Positions 1 through 7,324 of a DNA stretch of 12,439 nt are shown one piece after another. The notes beneath the pieces are model-generated. The model had not been told where the DNA came from. It made no database searches and saw nothing but the letters and a program-made list of their open reading frames with translations. Positions within the stretch are counted from its first letter, which is position 1. Every line of letters begins with the position of its first letter. A program made the position numbers and the translations under genes. Origin of the DNA: Alphaproteobacteria bacterium (lineage in GTDB: Bacteria; Pseudomonadota; Alphaproteobacteria; DAOWDM01); the NCBI GenBank assembly GCA_030639035.1, contig DAOWDM010000190.1, positions 1-12,439 of the forward strand, in the 5' to 3' direction.

Positions 1-326
1 AGCTTACAAAAATGGGACGGCGTGAGGTTGACACTTCGGCTGATCTTGATGAAGCATTGCTGATAAAAATCGCACAGGAAACCAATGGAGCATATTTTAG
101 GGCAAAAGACACTCGTGAGCTTGAAAAAATCTACAGAACAATAGATATGCTAGAGCCTGCAAGCGGAAAAATTACTTATCTTAGCCCTGTTAAGGAATTG
201 TTTTATTTTCCTTTGTCATTGTCTCTTTTATTAAGTTTTATTATTGCGTTTTCTCGCTTTATTCCAATGATAATTCTTTCTGAAAAAATGAACGTCTCTG
301 ATAGTAAGGATAAAACCGCCTTATGA
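1..326 (+). CDS. batA: BatA-like vWA-domain membrane protein, C-terminal fragment (5' end outside window)
   Basis: The reading frame is open from the left edge (first whole codon at base 3), so this is the 3' end of a longer gene. The ATG at base 12 is internal, not the start. The visible part matches the end of a von Willebrand A domain of the BatA family: an L-D-E-A-L-L-x-K-I-A helix, a G-A-Y-F-R-A strand, then the D-T-R-E-L-E-K-I-Y helix. A hydrophobic segment follows (about F-Y-F-P-L to I-I-L), as expected for the C-terminal membrane anchor. BatA proteins place a vWA domain in the periplasm, and the family has been linked to aerotolerance and stress resistance, though its biochemical role is poorly defined. 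The stop overlaps the next gene's start by 4 bases (ATGA), suggesting translational coupling. The MIDAS metal site lies outside the window, so metal binding cannot be judged. Family assignment rests on this fragment plus the batB-batC and batD genes that follow. Confidence 0.8.
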   Translation, partial: LTKMGRREVDTSADLDEALLIKIAQETNGAYFRAKDTRELEKIYRTIDMLEPASGKITYLSPVKELFYFPLSLSLLLSFIIAFSRFIPMIILSEKMNVSDSKDKTAL

Positions 327-2131
327 TATTAGAGTCCTTTCATTTTATCAGACCTACATGGCTTTTTGCATTTGGCATAATGATATTGCTGGTAAGAATG
401 GCAGTTATTGCCAGACGTTGGGAAAATCAGTGGCGGTGTGTGTGTGACGCTCATCTTCTTGACCATATGCAGATAAAAGGAGACAGCAAAAGCAGTCGAT
501 ATCCTTTGCTTCTTCTTATTATAGGCTGGAGTATTGCAATAATCGCACTGGCAGGACCAACTTGGGAAAGAATGCCACAGCAGGCATTTAAAGGTCATGC
601 TCGAACGGTGATTCTGTTTGATACTTCTTTATCTATGAATGCTATGGATATTGCTCCAAGCAGACTTGTCCGTGGGCTTTTCAAAGTGCATGACATATTA
701 AAACGTGTAAGCGGAGGACAGGCGGCACTTATCGTGTTTACAGATGAACCGTATGTAGTTTCCCCTTTGACTGATGACGTTGAAGTTATTGAAAATATTT
801 TGCCAATAATCAGCCCCGCAATTATGCCTAGTCAGGGTTCTAGGGTGGATAGGGCAATTGATAAGGCTTTAGAGCTTATAAAAAACTCCAATGCTTTGAA
901 TACACAAATTTTGCTAATAAGCGATGGCGGAGGTGTTAATAATGAGGCCTTAAAAACAGCAGAAAAAGTCGCTAAAGCTGGTCATACTTTGTCTGTTCTA
1001 GCGGTTGGAACTCTTAGCGGAGCTCCTGTTCCAAAACCAGAGGGTGGCTTTGTTACGGTTCAAGACGGCAGTCTTATAATTTCAAAAATAAACAAAAATA
1101 TGATGATTCAGCTTGCTAATGCAGGAGGGGGCAATTTCAGCTATATAACAGCCGATGAGCGGGATATAGACACAGTTATAACATCTAAAACTATCGGGCT
1201 GTCAGGTGAAGAAGTTGATATTCGTGTTGATGTATGGCGTGATTTTGGCGTTTGGGTGCTACTTTTGTTGCTTCCGTTAGCTCCTGTTGCTTTCAGGCGA
1301 GGTTGGATAGTTGTTTTCATTGTCGTTATGATTTCTGTTTCACGTGAAACAAAAGCGGCAAATCTGGAGGATTTTTTATATACTTCCAATCAAAAAGGAG
1401 CTTTGGCTTTTTCGGATAATCGTCCTGAAGATGCTGCTGTGCTTTTTACAAATAAGTCATGGAAAGGAGTTGCTTTATTCAGAGCAGAAAAATTCGAGGA
1501 ATCAGCCGAGGTTTTAAAAGACAGTGAAAATGTCGAGGATTTATATAATTTAGGGAATGCGTATGCTTGGTCAAATAAGTTTAAAGAAGCCATTGAAGCA
1601 TATGAAAAAGCTTTAAAAATATCCCCTGAGCATGAAGATGCAAAAATCAACAAAGAAATCATTGAAAAATTGATGGAAGACCAAGATAAAGACGAAGGAG
1701 AAGGAGAAGGAGATTCTTCTGATGACCAAAGCGATGGTCAAAATGATAATCAAGACCAGAATCAAGACAATGGCGGTGAAGATTCTTCTGATAACCAAAG
1801 CAATGGTCAAAATGATAATCAAGACCAGAATCAAGACAATGGTGGCGAAGATTCTTCTGATAACCAAAGCAATGGTCAAAATGATAATCAAGACCAGAAT
1901 CAAGACAATGGCGGTGAAGATTCTTCTGAACAACCTCAGCAACAGCAACAACCTCAACCTCAACCTCAACCGTCAAATAGACAACCTGAAAAAAAGACTG
2001 AAGGCGAGCAGGCTGTAGAGCATTATTTTGGAAGTATTCCTGAAGAACCTTATTGGCTTTTACGAGAAAAGATGCGACGCACTCATGCGAAAAAACGTTA
2101 TAAAAAATCACAGGAGACTGAAAAATGGTAA
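323..2131 (+). CDS. BatB-BatC fusion: vWA domain, TPR and acidic repeat-rich tail
   Basis: The 602-residue protein combines roles often split between BatB and BatC. Hydrophobic segments lie near residues 13-30 and 61-78. A vWA domain follows with an intact MIDAS metal site: D100-T-S102-L-S104, T150 in P-L-T-D-D, and D201 in I-S-D-G. Two further membrane segments lie near 307-322 and 328-339. A TPR-type helical region covers about 370-445, clearest at D-L-Y-N-L-G-N-A-Y (from about 406). Residues 452-535 are acidic and Asn/Gln rich, with three 23-residue repeats, followed by a Gln/Pro tract. The last 50 residues contain E-E-P-Y-W-L-L-R-E-K-M, resembling the closing D-D-P-x-x-L-L-R-R-K-F motif of BatC proteins. 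The likely role is a membrane-anchored periplasmic scaffold acting with BatA and BatD. vWA-TPR fusions occur in other proteobacteria, so the fusion is not new. The start overlaps batA by 4 bases, with AAGGA at 306-310 as a possible ribosome site. Confidence 0.88.
   Translation: MILESFHFIRPTWLFAFGIMILLVRMAVIARRWENQWRCVCDAHLLDHMQIKGDSKSSRYPLLLLIIGWSIAIIALAGPTWERMPQQAFKGHARTVILFDTSLSMNAMDIAPSRLVRGLFKVHDILKRVSGGQAALIVFTDEPYVVSPLTDDVEVIENILPIISPAIMPSQGSRVDRAIDKALELIKNSNALNTQILLISDGGGVNNEALKTAEKVAKAGHTLSVLAVGTLSGAPVPKPEGGFVTVQDGSLIISKINKNMMIQLANAGGGNFSYITADERDIDTVITSKTIGLSGEEVDIRVDVWRDFGVWVLLLLLPLAPVAFRRGWIVVFIVVMISVSRETKAANLEDFLYTSNQKGALAFSDNRPEDAAVLFTNKSWKGVALFRAEKFEESAEVLKDSENVEDLYNLGNAYAWSNKFKEAIEAYEKALKISPEHEDAKINKEIIEKLMEDQDKDEGEGEGDSSDDQSDGQNDNQDQNQDNGGEDSSDNQSNGQNDNQDQNQDNGGEDSSDNQSNGQNDNQDQNQDNGGEDSSEQPQQQQQPQPQPQPSNRQPEKKTEGEQAVEHYFGSIPEEPYWLLREKMRRTHAKKRYKKSQETEKW
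1712..1928 (+). repeat. Three tandem 69-bp in-frame repeats plus partial fourth
   Basis: Units run 1712-1780, 1781-1849 and 1850-1918; a fourth begins at 1919 and breaks down after about 10 bases. Each unit encodes 23 residues starting D-S-S-D and ending D-N-G-G-E. Units 2 and 3 encode identical peptides and differ only at silent positions (GGTGGC versus GGCGGT in the Gly-Gly codons). Unit 1 differs by Asp for Asn at two places. Because 69 is divisible by 3, unit gain or loss would change protein length without a frameshift. The near-identity suggests recent duplication or ongoing homogenisation. Confidence 0.95.
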
Positions 2132-3819
2132 GAATTTCTATCTTTTTTACAGTTTTTTGCTTGATGATTGGAACGGCATTGGCAAACACTTTAACTGTCA
2201 AGCCAGACAGTCAGTCTTTGACAGCAGGAAAGCCGTTCAAGCTGATGATTAGCTATGACGGAGAGCCTACATCTGAAAAACCAAATTTAAGAGAGCTTAC
2301 TCACGATTTCGAAATAAAAAAAGTCCTTACACGCACCGATGGCTACAACAGAATAGACTGGTCTATAGAACTGATTCCTCTGCATGGGGGACATGTGATT
2401 ATTCCAGAAATTATTGTTGCAAAGGCAAAAAGTCAGCCTTTCCATATCGAAATAAAGAAAAGAAAACCAGTTGGAACAAGGTTTGGCGAGCCTTTATATC
2501 TTGGAAATGGTTCGGAGAAAGACGGTATTATCATTCTGTCAGAAATAGATAACGAAAACCCTTATGTTCAAGAGCAAATAATATTAACAATAAGACTGCT
2601 TACCGTTCATGCGATTGCTCGGAATATTATGGAAATTCCCACGTCTGATTCTGCTATTTCAAAAAAAGTCAGCGAGCGTATGATGGAAGTTGACATAAAC
2701 GGTCGCAGATTTCATGGCTTTGAATACAAGTTTGCAGTATTTCCTCAAATAAGCGGGAAATTTAATCCCGATCCGATACGTTTTGATTTACATTTAATAG
2801 GCGGTTCTATGCCTCACGTGCTTCTTGCTGCAATACCAGAGGAACTTGTTGTTCGTCCTAGACCAGAAACAGCAGATGGCTCAAGCTGGCTTCCTGCAAA
2901 AAATCTTGAAATAAGTGAAAAATGGATTCCTGAAAAAACAACTGTTCGCAAAGGAGAAGCTATCAGCAGAATCCTTAACATTAAAGCAGAAGGGCTTCTT
3001 GCTGCTCAATTGCCAAAATTTAAAGTTTCTGAAATTGACGGTATCAGCCAATATATGGGAGCAACTAAGGAACAGCATTTATTTAATGGAATAAATATAT
3101 CAGACAGCATCAGCCAGTCTATTGCAATAGTTCCTTCTAGTTCAGGAACTTATATTTTTCCTGCAATAGAAATTCCTTGGTGGAATACTGTAACGGACAA
3201 ACAGGAAATAGCTCGTATTCCTTCTAAAACGTTTGAAGTCTTGCCCGTTCTTGTTGATGATGTGCAGGTAAAAAAACCAACTGTTAATAAGAAAAAAACA
3301 GGGTGGTTGAGTGAAACATGGCTGTTGTTTACAGGTGAAAAAATACCAGAAAAGCTTATTGAATCTATTGAAGAAAAAACACAGTCTTTGAAAAAGAATT
3401 GGCTGTCTTTTTGCTTGGTTTTCCTTGCTTTGCTGATTGAATGCGGAATAATTATAGCTTTTATAAAACTTAGAAAAACAGACAAAGCCGATTATGAAAA
3501 AGAACTTAAAAAATCAAAAAAAGCACTAAAAGAAGCATGTGATAATGCTGATGGTATAAAAGCTATGGAAGCTTTGCTAATGTGGGGGCGTGCCAGATGG
3601 GCAGGAACTACACTGACTCATGCAGAGAAAGTAGCTGTTCTTCTTGACTCTGATGAGCTGAAAAAAGAAATAAGAATACTCAGCCGTTATGTATATGGTA
3701 AAAACACCAAGCTTTGGAACGGAAACGCTTTATATAAAATTTTCATTGCCAGCATTAAAAAAAGAAAGTGCAAAAAGAAAAACAAACAAAATAAATTACC
3801 CAAACTCTATCCTTTTTAA
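2125..3819 (+). CDS. batD: BatD-like membrane protein with N-terminal signal peptide
   Basis: The 564-residue protein has a signal peptide (residues 1-20, cleavage likely after A-L-A before N-T-L). A large beta-rich ectodomain follows (about 21-390), then a transmembrane segment near 427-447 and a Lys-rich cytoplasmic tail of about 115 residues. BatD hallmarks include the opening pattern L-T-V-K-P-D-S-Q-S-L-T-A-G-K-P-F, matching its 'oxygen tolerance' domain, and G-T-Y-I-F-P-A-I-E-I-P-W-W-N-T (from residue 341), typical of the last Ig-like module. BatD is thought to be a periplasm-facing partner of the BatA/BatB vWA proteins. The start overlaps the preceding gene by 7 bases, and AGGAG at 2112-2116, 8 bases upstream, supports this ATG. 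Fold-level assignment is secure, molecular function is not. It is the last bat gene; the next gene is 60 bases away. Confidence 0.85.
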   Translation: MVRISIFFTVFCLMIGTALANTLTVKPDSQSLTAGKPFKLMISYDGEPTSEKPNLRELTHDFEIKKVLTRTDGYNRIDWSIELIPLHGGHVIIPEIIVAKAKSQPFHIEIKKRKPVGTRFGEPLYLGNGSEKDGIIILSEIDNENPYVQEQIILTIRLLTVHAIARNIMEIPTSDSAISKKVSERMMEVDINGRRFHGFEYKFAVFPQISGKFNPDPIRFDLHLIGGSMPHVLLAAIPEELVVRPRPETADGSSWLPAKNLEISEKWIPEKTTVRKGEAISRILNIKAEGLLAAQLPKFKVSEIDGISQYMGATKEQHLFNGINISDSISQSIAIVPSSSGTYIFPAIEIPWWNTVTDKQEIARIPSKTFEVLPVLVDDVQVKKPTVNKKKTGWLSETWLLFTGEKIPEKLIESIEEKTQSLKKNWLSFCLVFLALLIECGIIIAFIKLRKTDKADYEKELKKSKKALKEACDNADGIKAMEALLMWGRARWAGTTLTHAEKVAVLLDSDELKKEIRILSRYVYGKNTKLWNGNALYKIFIASIKKRKCKKKNKQNKLPKLYPF

Positions 3820-3825
3820 GAGTTT
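3802..3825 (+). other. Inverted repeat at the end of batD, weak hairpin
   Basis: AAACTCT (3802-3808) and AGAGTTT (3819-3825) are perfect complements around a 10-base loop that contains the batD stop codon. There is no proper T tract afterwards (CCTTATATAAAG follows), so it does not meet the usual criteria for a rho-independent terminator. A TATAAA box at 3831-3836 just downstream could be a -10 element for tatA, but I see no good -35 match at the right distance. The site may mark the boundary between the bat and tat transcription units, or may be chance. Confidence 0.3.
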
Positions 3826-3866
3826 CCTTATATAAAGATTAAGAAAGCTGTCATCAAAAAAATATT

Positions 3867-3870
3867 GGAG
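3867..3870 (+). promoter_or_regulatory. Ribosome binding site of tatA
   Basis: GGAG lies 9 bases before the ATG at 3880. It decides the start, because the alternative TTG codon at 3865-3867 overlaps this motif and so is unlikely to initiate translation. Confidence 0.65.
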
Positions 3871-3879
3871 TTAATTTTT

Positions 3880-4071
3880 ATGGGTACGCATATTTGGGAA
3901 GCTCTTGTGATTCTTCTCGTTGTCCTTGTTCTGTTTGGTGCTGGAAAAATCCCAAAGCTTGCAGAAGATTTAGGCAAAGGAATCAACGCATTCAAAAAAG
4001 GTCTAAAAGACAAAGGTAAAGAAGAGCCAAAAACCATTGAAGACGAAAGCGAAAATAAAGACGCTGATTAA
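3880..4071 (+). CDS. tatA: Sec-independent protein translocase subunit TatA
   Basis: TatA forms the oligomeric pore-like component of the twin-arginine translocase, which exports folded proteins across the inner membrane. The 63-residue product has the family layout: a short N-terminal transmembrane helix (about residues 5-20), the conserved hinge F-G (in V-L-F-G-A-G-K-I-P), an amphipathic helix (K-L-A-E-D-L-G-K-G-I-N-A-F-K-K-G), and a short charged tail ending in alternating Glu and Lys. The frame is open upstream to a TTG at 3865, but that TTG is part of the TTGGAG ribosome site and would add a five-residue extension atypical of TatA. The ATG at 3880 gives the normal N-terminus M-G-T-H-I-W. 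tatB follows 43 bases later. Confidence 0.93.
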   Translation: MGTHIWEALVILLVVLVLFGAGKIPKLAEDLGKGINAFKKGLKDKGKEEPKTIEDESENKDAD

Positions 4072-4114
4072 CTTCCCTTTGTCGTAATGAAACTAAAAAA
4101 CGGTTTTTTAGAAA

Positions 4115-4414
4115 ATGTTTGATATAGGTATATGGGAGTTGGCTTTAGCGACGGTTATTGCACTTGTTGTTGTAAAGCCCGAGGACTTACCAAGCGTTTT
4201 GCGTTCAGCAGGGCGTTTTTTAGGAAAGCTCCGCACCTTGTCTCGTGAGTTCAGCCAGCATATGAATGATATGATTGAAGAAGCTGAAATTAACGAAATC
4301 ATAGCTGAGAAAGACAATCTTAAACAGGATATAAAAGAAATTTCTACATCAGATTTTTCTGCTTTTTCCGATATGATGCCAGATATTATTGATGATGATG
4401 AGGCGGATTCTTAA
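4115..4414 (+). CDS. tatB: Sec-independent protein translocase subunit TatB
   Basis: TatB works with TatC as the receptor for twin-arginine signal peptides. The 99-residue protein begins M-F-D-I-G, keeps the conserved Glu8 of the transmembrane helix, and continues into an amphipathic helix (L-P-S-V-L-R-S-A-G-R-F-L-G-K-L-R) and a long acidic helical tail ending D-D-D-E-A-D-S. At the hinge, where most TatB proteins have Gly-Pro, this one has Lys21-Pro22 (V-V-V-K-P-E-D-L-P). No clear Shine-Dalgarno motif precedes the ATG; the upstream gap holds an A6-CGG-T6 palindrome at 4095-4109 that could fold weakly. The stop codon directly abuts the tatC start, giving TAAATG. Length is shorter than enterobacterial TatB but ordinary for a reduced C-terminal tail. 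Confidence 0.92.
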   Translation: MFDIGIWELALATVIALVVVKPEDLPSVLRSAGRFLGKLRTLSREFSQHMNDMIEEAEINEIIAEKDNLKQDIKEISTSDFSAFSDMMPDIIDDDEADS

Positions 4415-5191
4415 ATGGAAAAAGAATTTGAAGACAATCCGATGCCTTTGATTGCTCATTTAATTGAGCTAAGACAGCGTTTGCTGTTTTCAGTTCTGGC
4501 TTTTATGGCTGCTTTTTGCCTTTGTTATTTTGTAGCCGTAGATATTTACAACATTCTTATGCTGCCTTTGGCAAATATTATGCATGAGGTCGGTGGCACA
4601 CAACGCATGATTTACACGTCTATGACCGAGGGTTTTTTTACCTATATTAGGCTGGGTGCTTTTGGTGCTTTAATGTTGACGTTTCCTGTTTTTGTTACTC
4701 AGATATGGCTGTTTATTGTTCCTGGGCTTTATAAAAAAGAAAAAAAAGTTTGTCTGCCTTTTCTGATAGCTAGCCCTGTATTATTCATGCTTGGTGCTGC
4801 GTTGGTATATTTTATAATTATTCCACTTGCATGGCGGTTTTTGCTTGGATTCCAAACTATGGCAGGAGAAACGGTTTTGCCGATTCAACTAGAAGCAAGG
4901 GTAGGAGATTATCTTTCTTTGGTTATGACTTTGGTGTTTGCGTTTGGTTTTTGTTTTCAGTTTCCTGTCTTGCTTACGTTGCTTTCTTATGTTGGATTTA
5001 TTACGTCAGAAATCCTTGTAAAAATGCGTAAATATGCAGTTGTTGCTGTGTTTGTTGTGGCATCAATAGCGACTCCTCCTGATGTTATAAGTCAGATTGG
5101 GCTTGCTGTTCCGCTTCTTATTTTGTACGAACTTTCAATCTATGCCAGCAGAATGGTAGAAAAACGCAAAGAAGATGAAGCTGTCGGCTAA
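4415..5191 (+). CDS. tatC: Sec-independent protein translocase subunit TatC
   Basis: TatC is the core integral-membrane receptor that binds the twin-arginine signal peptide. The 258-residue protein shows the hydrophobic pattern of six transmembrane helices. Conserved marks are H15-L-I-E18-L-R20 in the cytoplasmic N-terminus, F-P-V-F-V-T-Q-I-W-L-F (90-100) leading into P-G-L-Y-K-K-E-K-K (103-111), which carries the functionally important Glu of the first cytoplasmic loop, and A-T-P-P-D-V-I-S-Q (219-227) before the last helix. Its start follows the tatB stop with no spacer, so the two are probably translationally coupled; AGG at 4401-4403 is the only nearby purine-rich site. The loop codons form A6-G-A8 at 4733-4747, a homopolymer-rich stretch, but the frame is intact. 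Confidence 0.96.
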   Translation: MEKEFEDNPMPLIAHLIELRQRLLFSVLAFMAAFCLCYFVAVDIYNILMLPLANIMHEVGGTQRMIYTSMTEGFFTYIRLGAFGALMLTFPVFVTQIWLFIVPGLYKKEKKVCLPFLIASPVLFMLGAALVYFIIIPLAWRFLLGFQTMAGETVLPIQLEARVGDYLSLVMTLVFAFGFCFQFPVLLTLLSYVGFITSEILVKMRKYAVVAVFVVASIATPPDVISQIGLAVPLLILYELSIYASRMVEKRKEDEAVG

Positions 5192-5200
5192 TTTTTACTG

Positions 5201-5232
5201 TTTGTTGATTTTTGTTGATGTATAAGTATTAA
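5201..5232 (+). promoter_or_regulatory. Candidate serS promoter overlapping a decamer direct repeat
   Basis: The 68-base gap between tatC and serS contains a tandem repeat of the decamer TTTGTTGATT/TTTGTTGATG (5201-5210 and 5211-5220). A possible sigma-70 type promoter uses TTGATT (5205-5210) as -35 and TATTAA (5227-5232) as -10 with a 16-base spacer. Each hexamer matches consensus at about four of six positions, so this is only suggestive. It would let serS and downstream genes be transcribed apart from tatABC. Confidence 0.3.
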
Positions 5233-5259
5233 CGTTATTTTATTTTAATAGGTGAAGAT

Positions 5260-6537
5260 ATGTTTGATGTTAAATGGATTCGTGAAAATCCTGAGGTTTT
5301 TGATAAAGGAATGAAGCGTAGAGGGCTTGAACCTCTTTCGGAGCAAATTATTGACCTCGATATTAGGCACAGAACTGCTCTTACAGATCTTCAAGAAATG
5401 CAAAAACGCCGTAACGAGCTTTCAAAAAAAATCAGTTTTTTGAAAAAAGAAGGTGAAGACGCAGAAATTCAAATTCACGAAGTCGGTGCTATTAAACGCA
5501 GTATGTCCGAGACAGAGGAAATTGTAAGCACTTTAAGTGATGAAATAGAAGACTTGCTTATCGAGATTCCTAACACTCCTGATGAAGATGTTCCTGACGG
5601 AGAAGACGAGGAAGACAATGTTGAAGTTCGCAAAGTCGGAGAACCAAAGACTTTTGATTTCAAGCCTAAACTCCACGATGAACTTGGTGTTTCTCTTGGT
5701 CTTATGGACTTTGAAAATGCTGCTAAAATTTCAGGTTCAAGGTTCGTCATCTTAAAAGGAGCTTTAGCAAGACTGGAAAAAGCTCTCGCACGGTTTATGC
5801 TTGATACTCATACAGATGAAAACGGTTTTACAGAAATGTACACTCCAGTTCTTGTGAAAGATGAGGCTATGTATGGTACTGGACAGCTTCCAAAGTTTGC
5901 GTCAGAATCATTTAAAACAGAAAATGGCTACTGGCTTATTTCAACTTCTGAAATAACTTTGGCAAATATGGCGGCTAATCATGTTTCCAAAGAAAGCGAA
6001 TTGCCAATGCGTTTTTGTGCATATTCACAGTGCTTCCGTTCAGAAGCAGGAGCTGCAGGAAAAGACACTCGTGGAATGATGAGACAGCATCAGTTTGGAA
6101 AAGTTGAACTCGTTAGTATCGTAAAGCCTGAAGATTCTAAAGCAGAGCATGAAAAAATAACAAAATGTGCCGAGGAGATTCTTGAAAAACTAGGGCTTGC
6201 ATATCGTACGGTTGTTCTTTGCACAGGTGATTTAGGTTTCGGTTCTCATAAAACATACGACATTGAAGTATGGCTTCCAGGTGAAAAACGTTACCGTGAA
6301 ATTTCTAGCTGTTCAAATTGTGGAGATTTCCAATCTCACCGTATGAATGCACGCTTTAAAACAGATGGAGTAAAAGGCTCAAAATATGTTCACACGCTGA
6401 ACGGTTCAGGGCTTGCTGTTGGACGTACTTTGATTGCAGTGCTTGAAAATTATCAAAGAGAAGACGGCTCTATAGAAATCCCTAAAGTGCTTGTACCATA
6501 CATGGGCGGTATGGAGGTTATTCCTGCTAATGGCTAA
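5260..6537 (+). CDS. serS: Seryl-tRNA synthetase
   Basis: SerS charges tRNA-Ser with serine in the cytoplasm; the product also feeds selenocysteine synthesis where that pathway exists. The 425-residue length is normal. An N-terminal antiparallel coiled-coil arm (about 30-105) contacts the tRNA long variable arm, followed by the class II catalytic core. Visible signatures are the serine-binding S-T-S-E (228-231), motif 2 F-R-S-E-A-G (259-264) with the ATP-binding Arg and R-Q-H-Q-F downstream, the C-S-N-C-G-D-F-Q segment (351-358), and motif 3 G-S-G-L-A-V-G-R-T (382-390), ending V-P-Y-M-G-G. The linker after the arm is unusually acidic (D-G-E-D-E-E-D). AGGTGA at 5250-5255 serves as ribosome site. 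The 3' end overlaps surE by 8 bases. Confidence 0.98.
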   Translation: MFDVKWIRENPEVFDKGMKRRGLEPLSEQIIDLDIRHRTALTDLQEMQKRRNELSKKISFLKKEGEDAEIQIHEVGAIKRSMSETEEIVSTLSDEIEDLLIEIPNTPDEDVPDGEDEEDNVEVRKVGEPKTFDFKPKLHDELGVSLGLMDFENAAKISGSRFVILKGALARLEKALARFMLDTHTDENGFTEMYTPVLVKDEAMYGTGQLPKFASESFKTENGYWLISTSEITLANMAANHVSKESELPMRFCAYSQCFRSEAGAAGKDTRGMMRQHQFGKVELVSIVKPEDSKAEHEKITKCAEEILEKLGLAYRTVVLCTGDLGFGSHKTYDIEVWLPGEKRYREISSCSNCGDFQSHRMNARFKTDGVKGSKYVHTLNGSGLAVGRTLIAVLENYQREDGSIEIPKVLVPYMGGMEVIPANG

Positions 6538-7324
6538 ACCGTCTTTTTCCAGAATACTTATAGTTAATGATGATGGTTTTGATGCTCACGGCATAAAACT
6601 GCTTGAACGTGCTGTAGCAAATCTAAGCGATGATGTATGGGTTGTAGCTCCGAAAACAGAGCAAAGTGCAAAGGGTCATGCTCTTACGCTGAAAGGAATT
6701 CCTATAAGTATAGAGGAAATTTCTGACAAGCATTTTTCTATTGACGGCACTCCAACGGATTGTGTGCTGATTGCGTTAAATAAAATTCTAGGGAAAGACA
6801 GGAAGCCTACACTGCTTCTTTCTGGCATTAACCGAGGCGGTAATCTTGGTGATGACATGACTTATTCTGGAACTGTATCGGCTGCTATGGAGGGGGCTTT
6901 GTCAGGAATTCCATCAATCGCACTTAGTCAGGCTCATGAAAGTGAAATAAGATGGACGCATTCTGAAGCTTATGCAGGAAAAGTCATAGAAAAGCTGGTT
7001 GAAGCTAGCTGGTCTGATGAAATAGTTATGAATGTTAATTTTCCTGATGCTTCTAATAAATTTACAGGAATTAAAACAGCACGTTTAGGAAAAGCTAGAG
7101 TAATACCTGTTATGACATCTACTATTTCTTCTGTGAACGGAAAGCAATCTGATATTGTAACCACCGAACTTATAAGAAAGTGGGATAATATTGAAAAAGG
7201 AACAGATGTTGAGGCTGTTTATAACGGTGCAATATCTGTTACACCACTATCGCTTGATATGACGCACCATAAAACTATGCAAGAATTATCCATGAAACTT
7301 GAGGGCATTGAGTTTGGACTTTGA
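6530..7324 (+). CDS. surE: 5'/3'-nucleotidase SurE
   Basis: SurE is a metal-dependent cytoplasmic phosphatase acting on nucleoside monophosphates and short polyphosphates, often tied to stationary-phase survival. The 264-residue product has the family metal site: D14-D15 in I-L-I-V-N-D-D-G-F, Ser46 in T-E-Q-S-A-K-G-H-A, and Asn101 in S-G-I-N-R-G-G-N. N-L-G-D-D-M-T-Y-S-G-T-V follows, as in typical SurE. The frame extends upstream to a TTG at 6491, but those residues do not match the family; the ATG at 6530 gives the standard N-terminus, and GGAGG at 6513-6517 lies 12 bases before it. The start sits inside the serS end and the stop inside the pcm start, so surE is probably coupled to both. The pairing with pcm and an nlpD-like gene mirrors the enterobacterial surE-pcm-nlpD order. 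Confidence 0.96.
   Translation: MAKPSFSRILIVNDDGFDAHGIKLLERAVANLSDDVWVVAPKTEQSAKGHALTLKGIPISIEEISDKHFSIDGTPTDCVLIALNKILGKDRKPTLLLSGINRGGNLGDDMTYSGTVSAAMEGALSGIPSIALSQAHESEIRWTHSEAYAGKVIEKLVEASWSDEIVMNVNFPDASNKFTGIKTARLGKARVIPVMTSTISSVNGKQSDIVTTELIRKWDNIEKGTDVEAVYNGAISVTPLSLDMTHHKTMQELSMKLEGIEFGL
7301..7305 (+). promoter_or_regulatory. Ribosome binding site favouring the TTG start of pcm
   Basis: GAGGG is 8 bases before TTG 7314 and lies inside the end of surE. It is the only good Shine-Dalgarno match near the possible pcm starts, and supports a non-ATG start with surE-pcm coupling. Confidence 0.5.

Noticed and set aside
1613..2201. Long open frames on the other strand and in another plus frame across the repeat region
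   Set aside because: They arise because 69 is a multiple of three, so each frame repeats without stops. The predicted peptides are simple repeats of the same unit, lack recognisable domains and overlap a well-supported gene.
3802..3825. Rho-independent terminator after batD
   Set aside because: The stem is only 7 bp and AT-rich, and no T tract follows. It is kept only as a low-confidence inverted repeat.
4733..4747. A6-G-A8 run in tatC as a possible slippage or phase-variation site
   Set aside because: The run encodes the conserved K-K-E-K-K loop, the frame is intact, and A-rich lysine codons are common throughout this AT-rich sequence.
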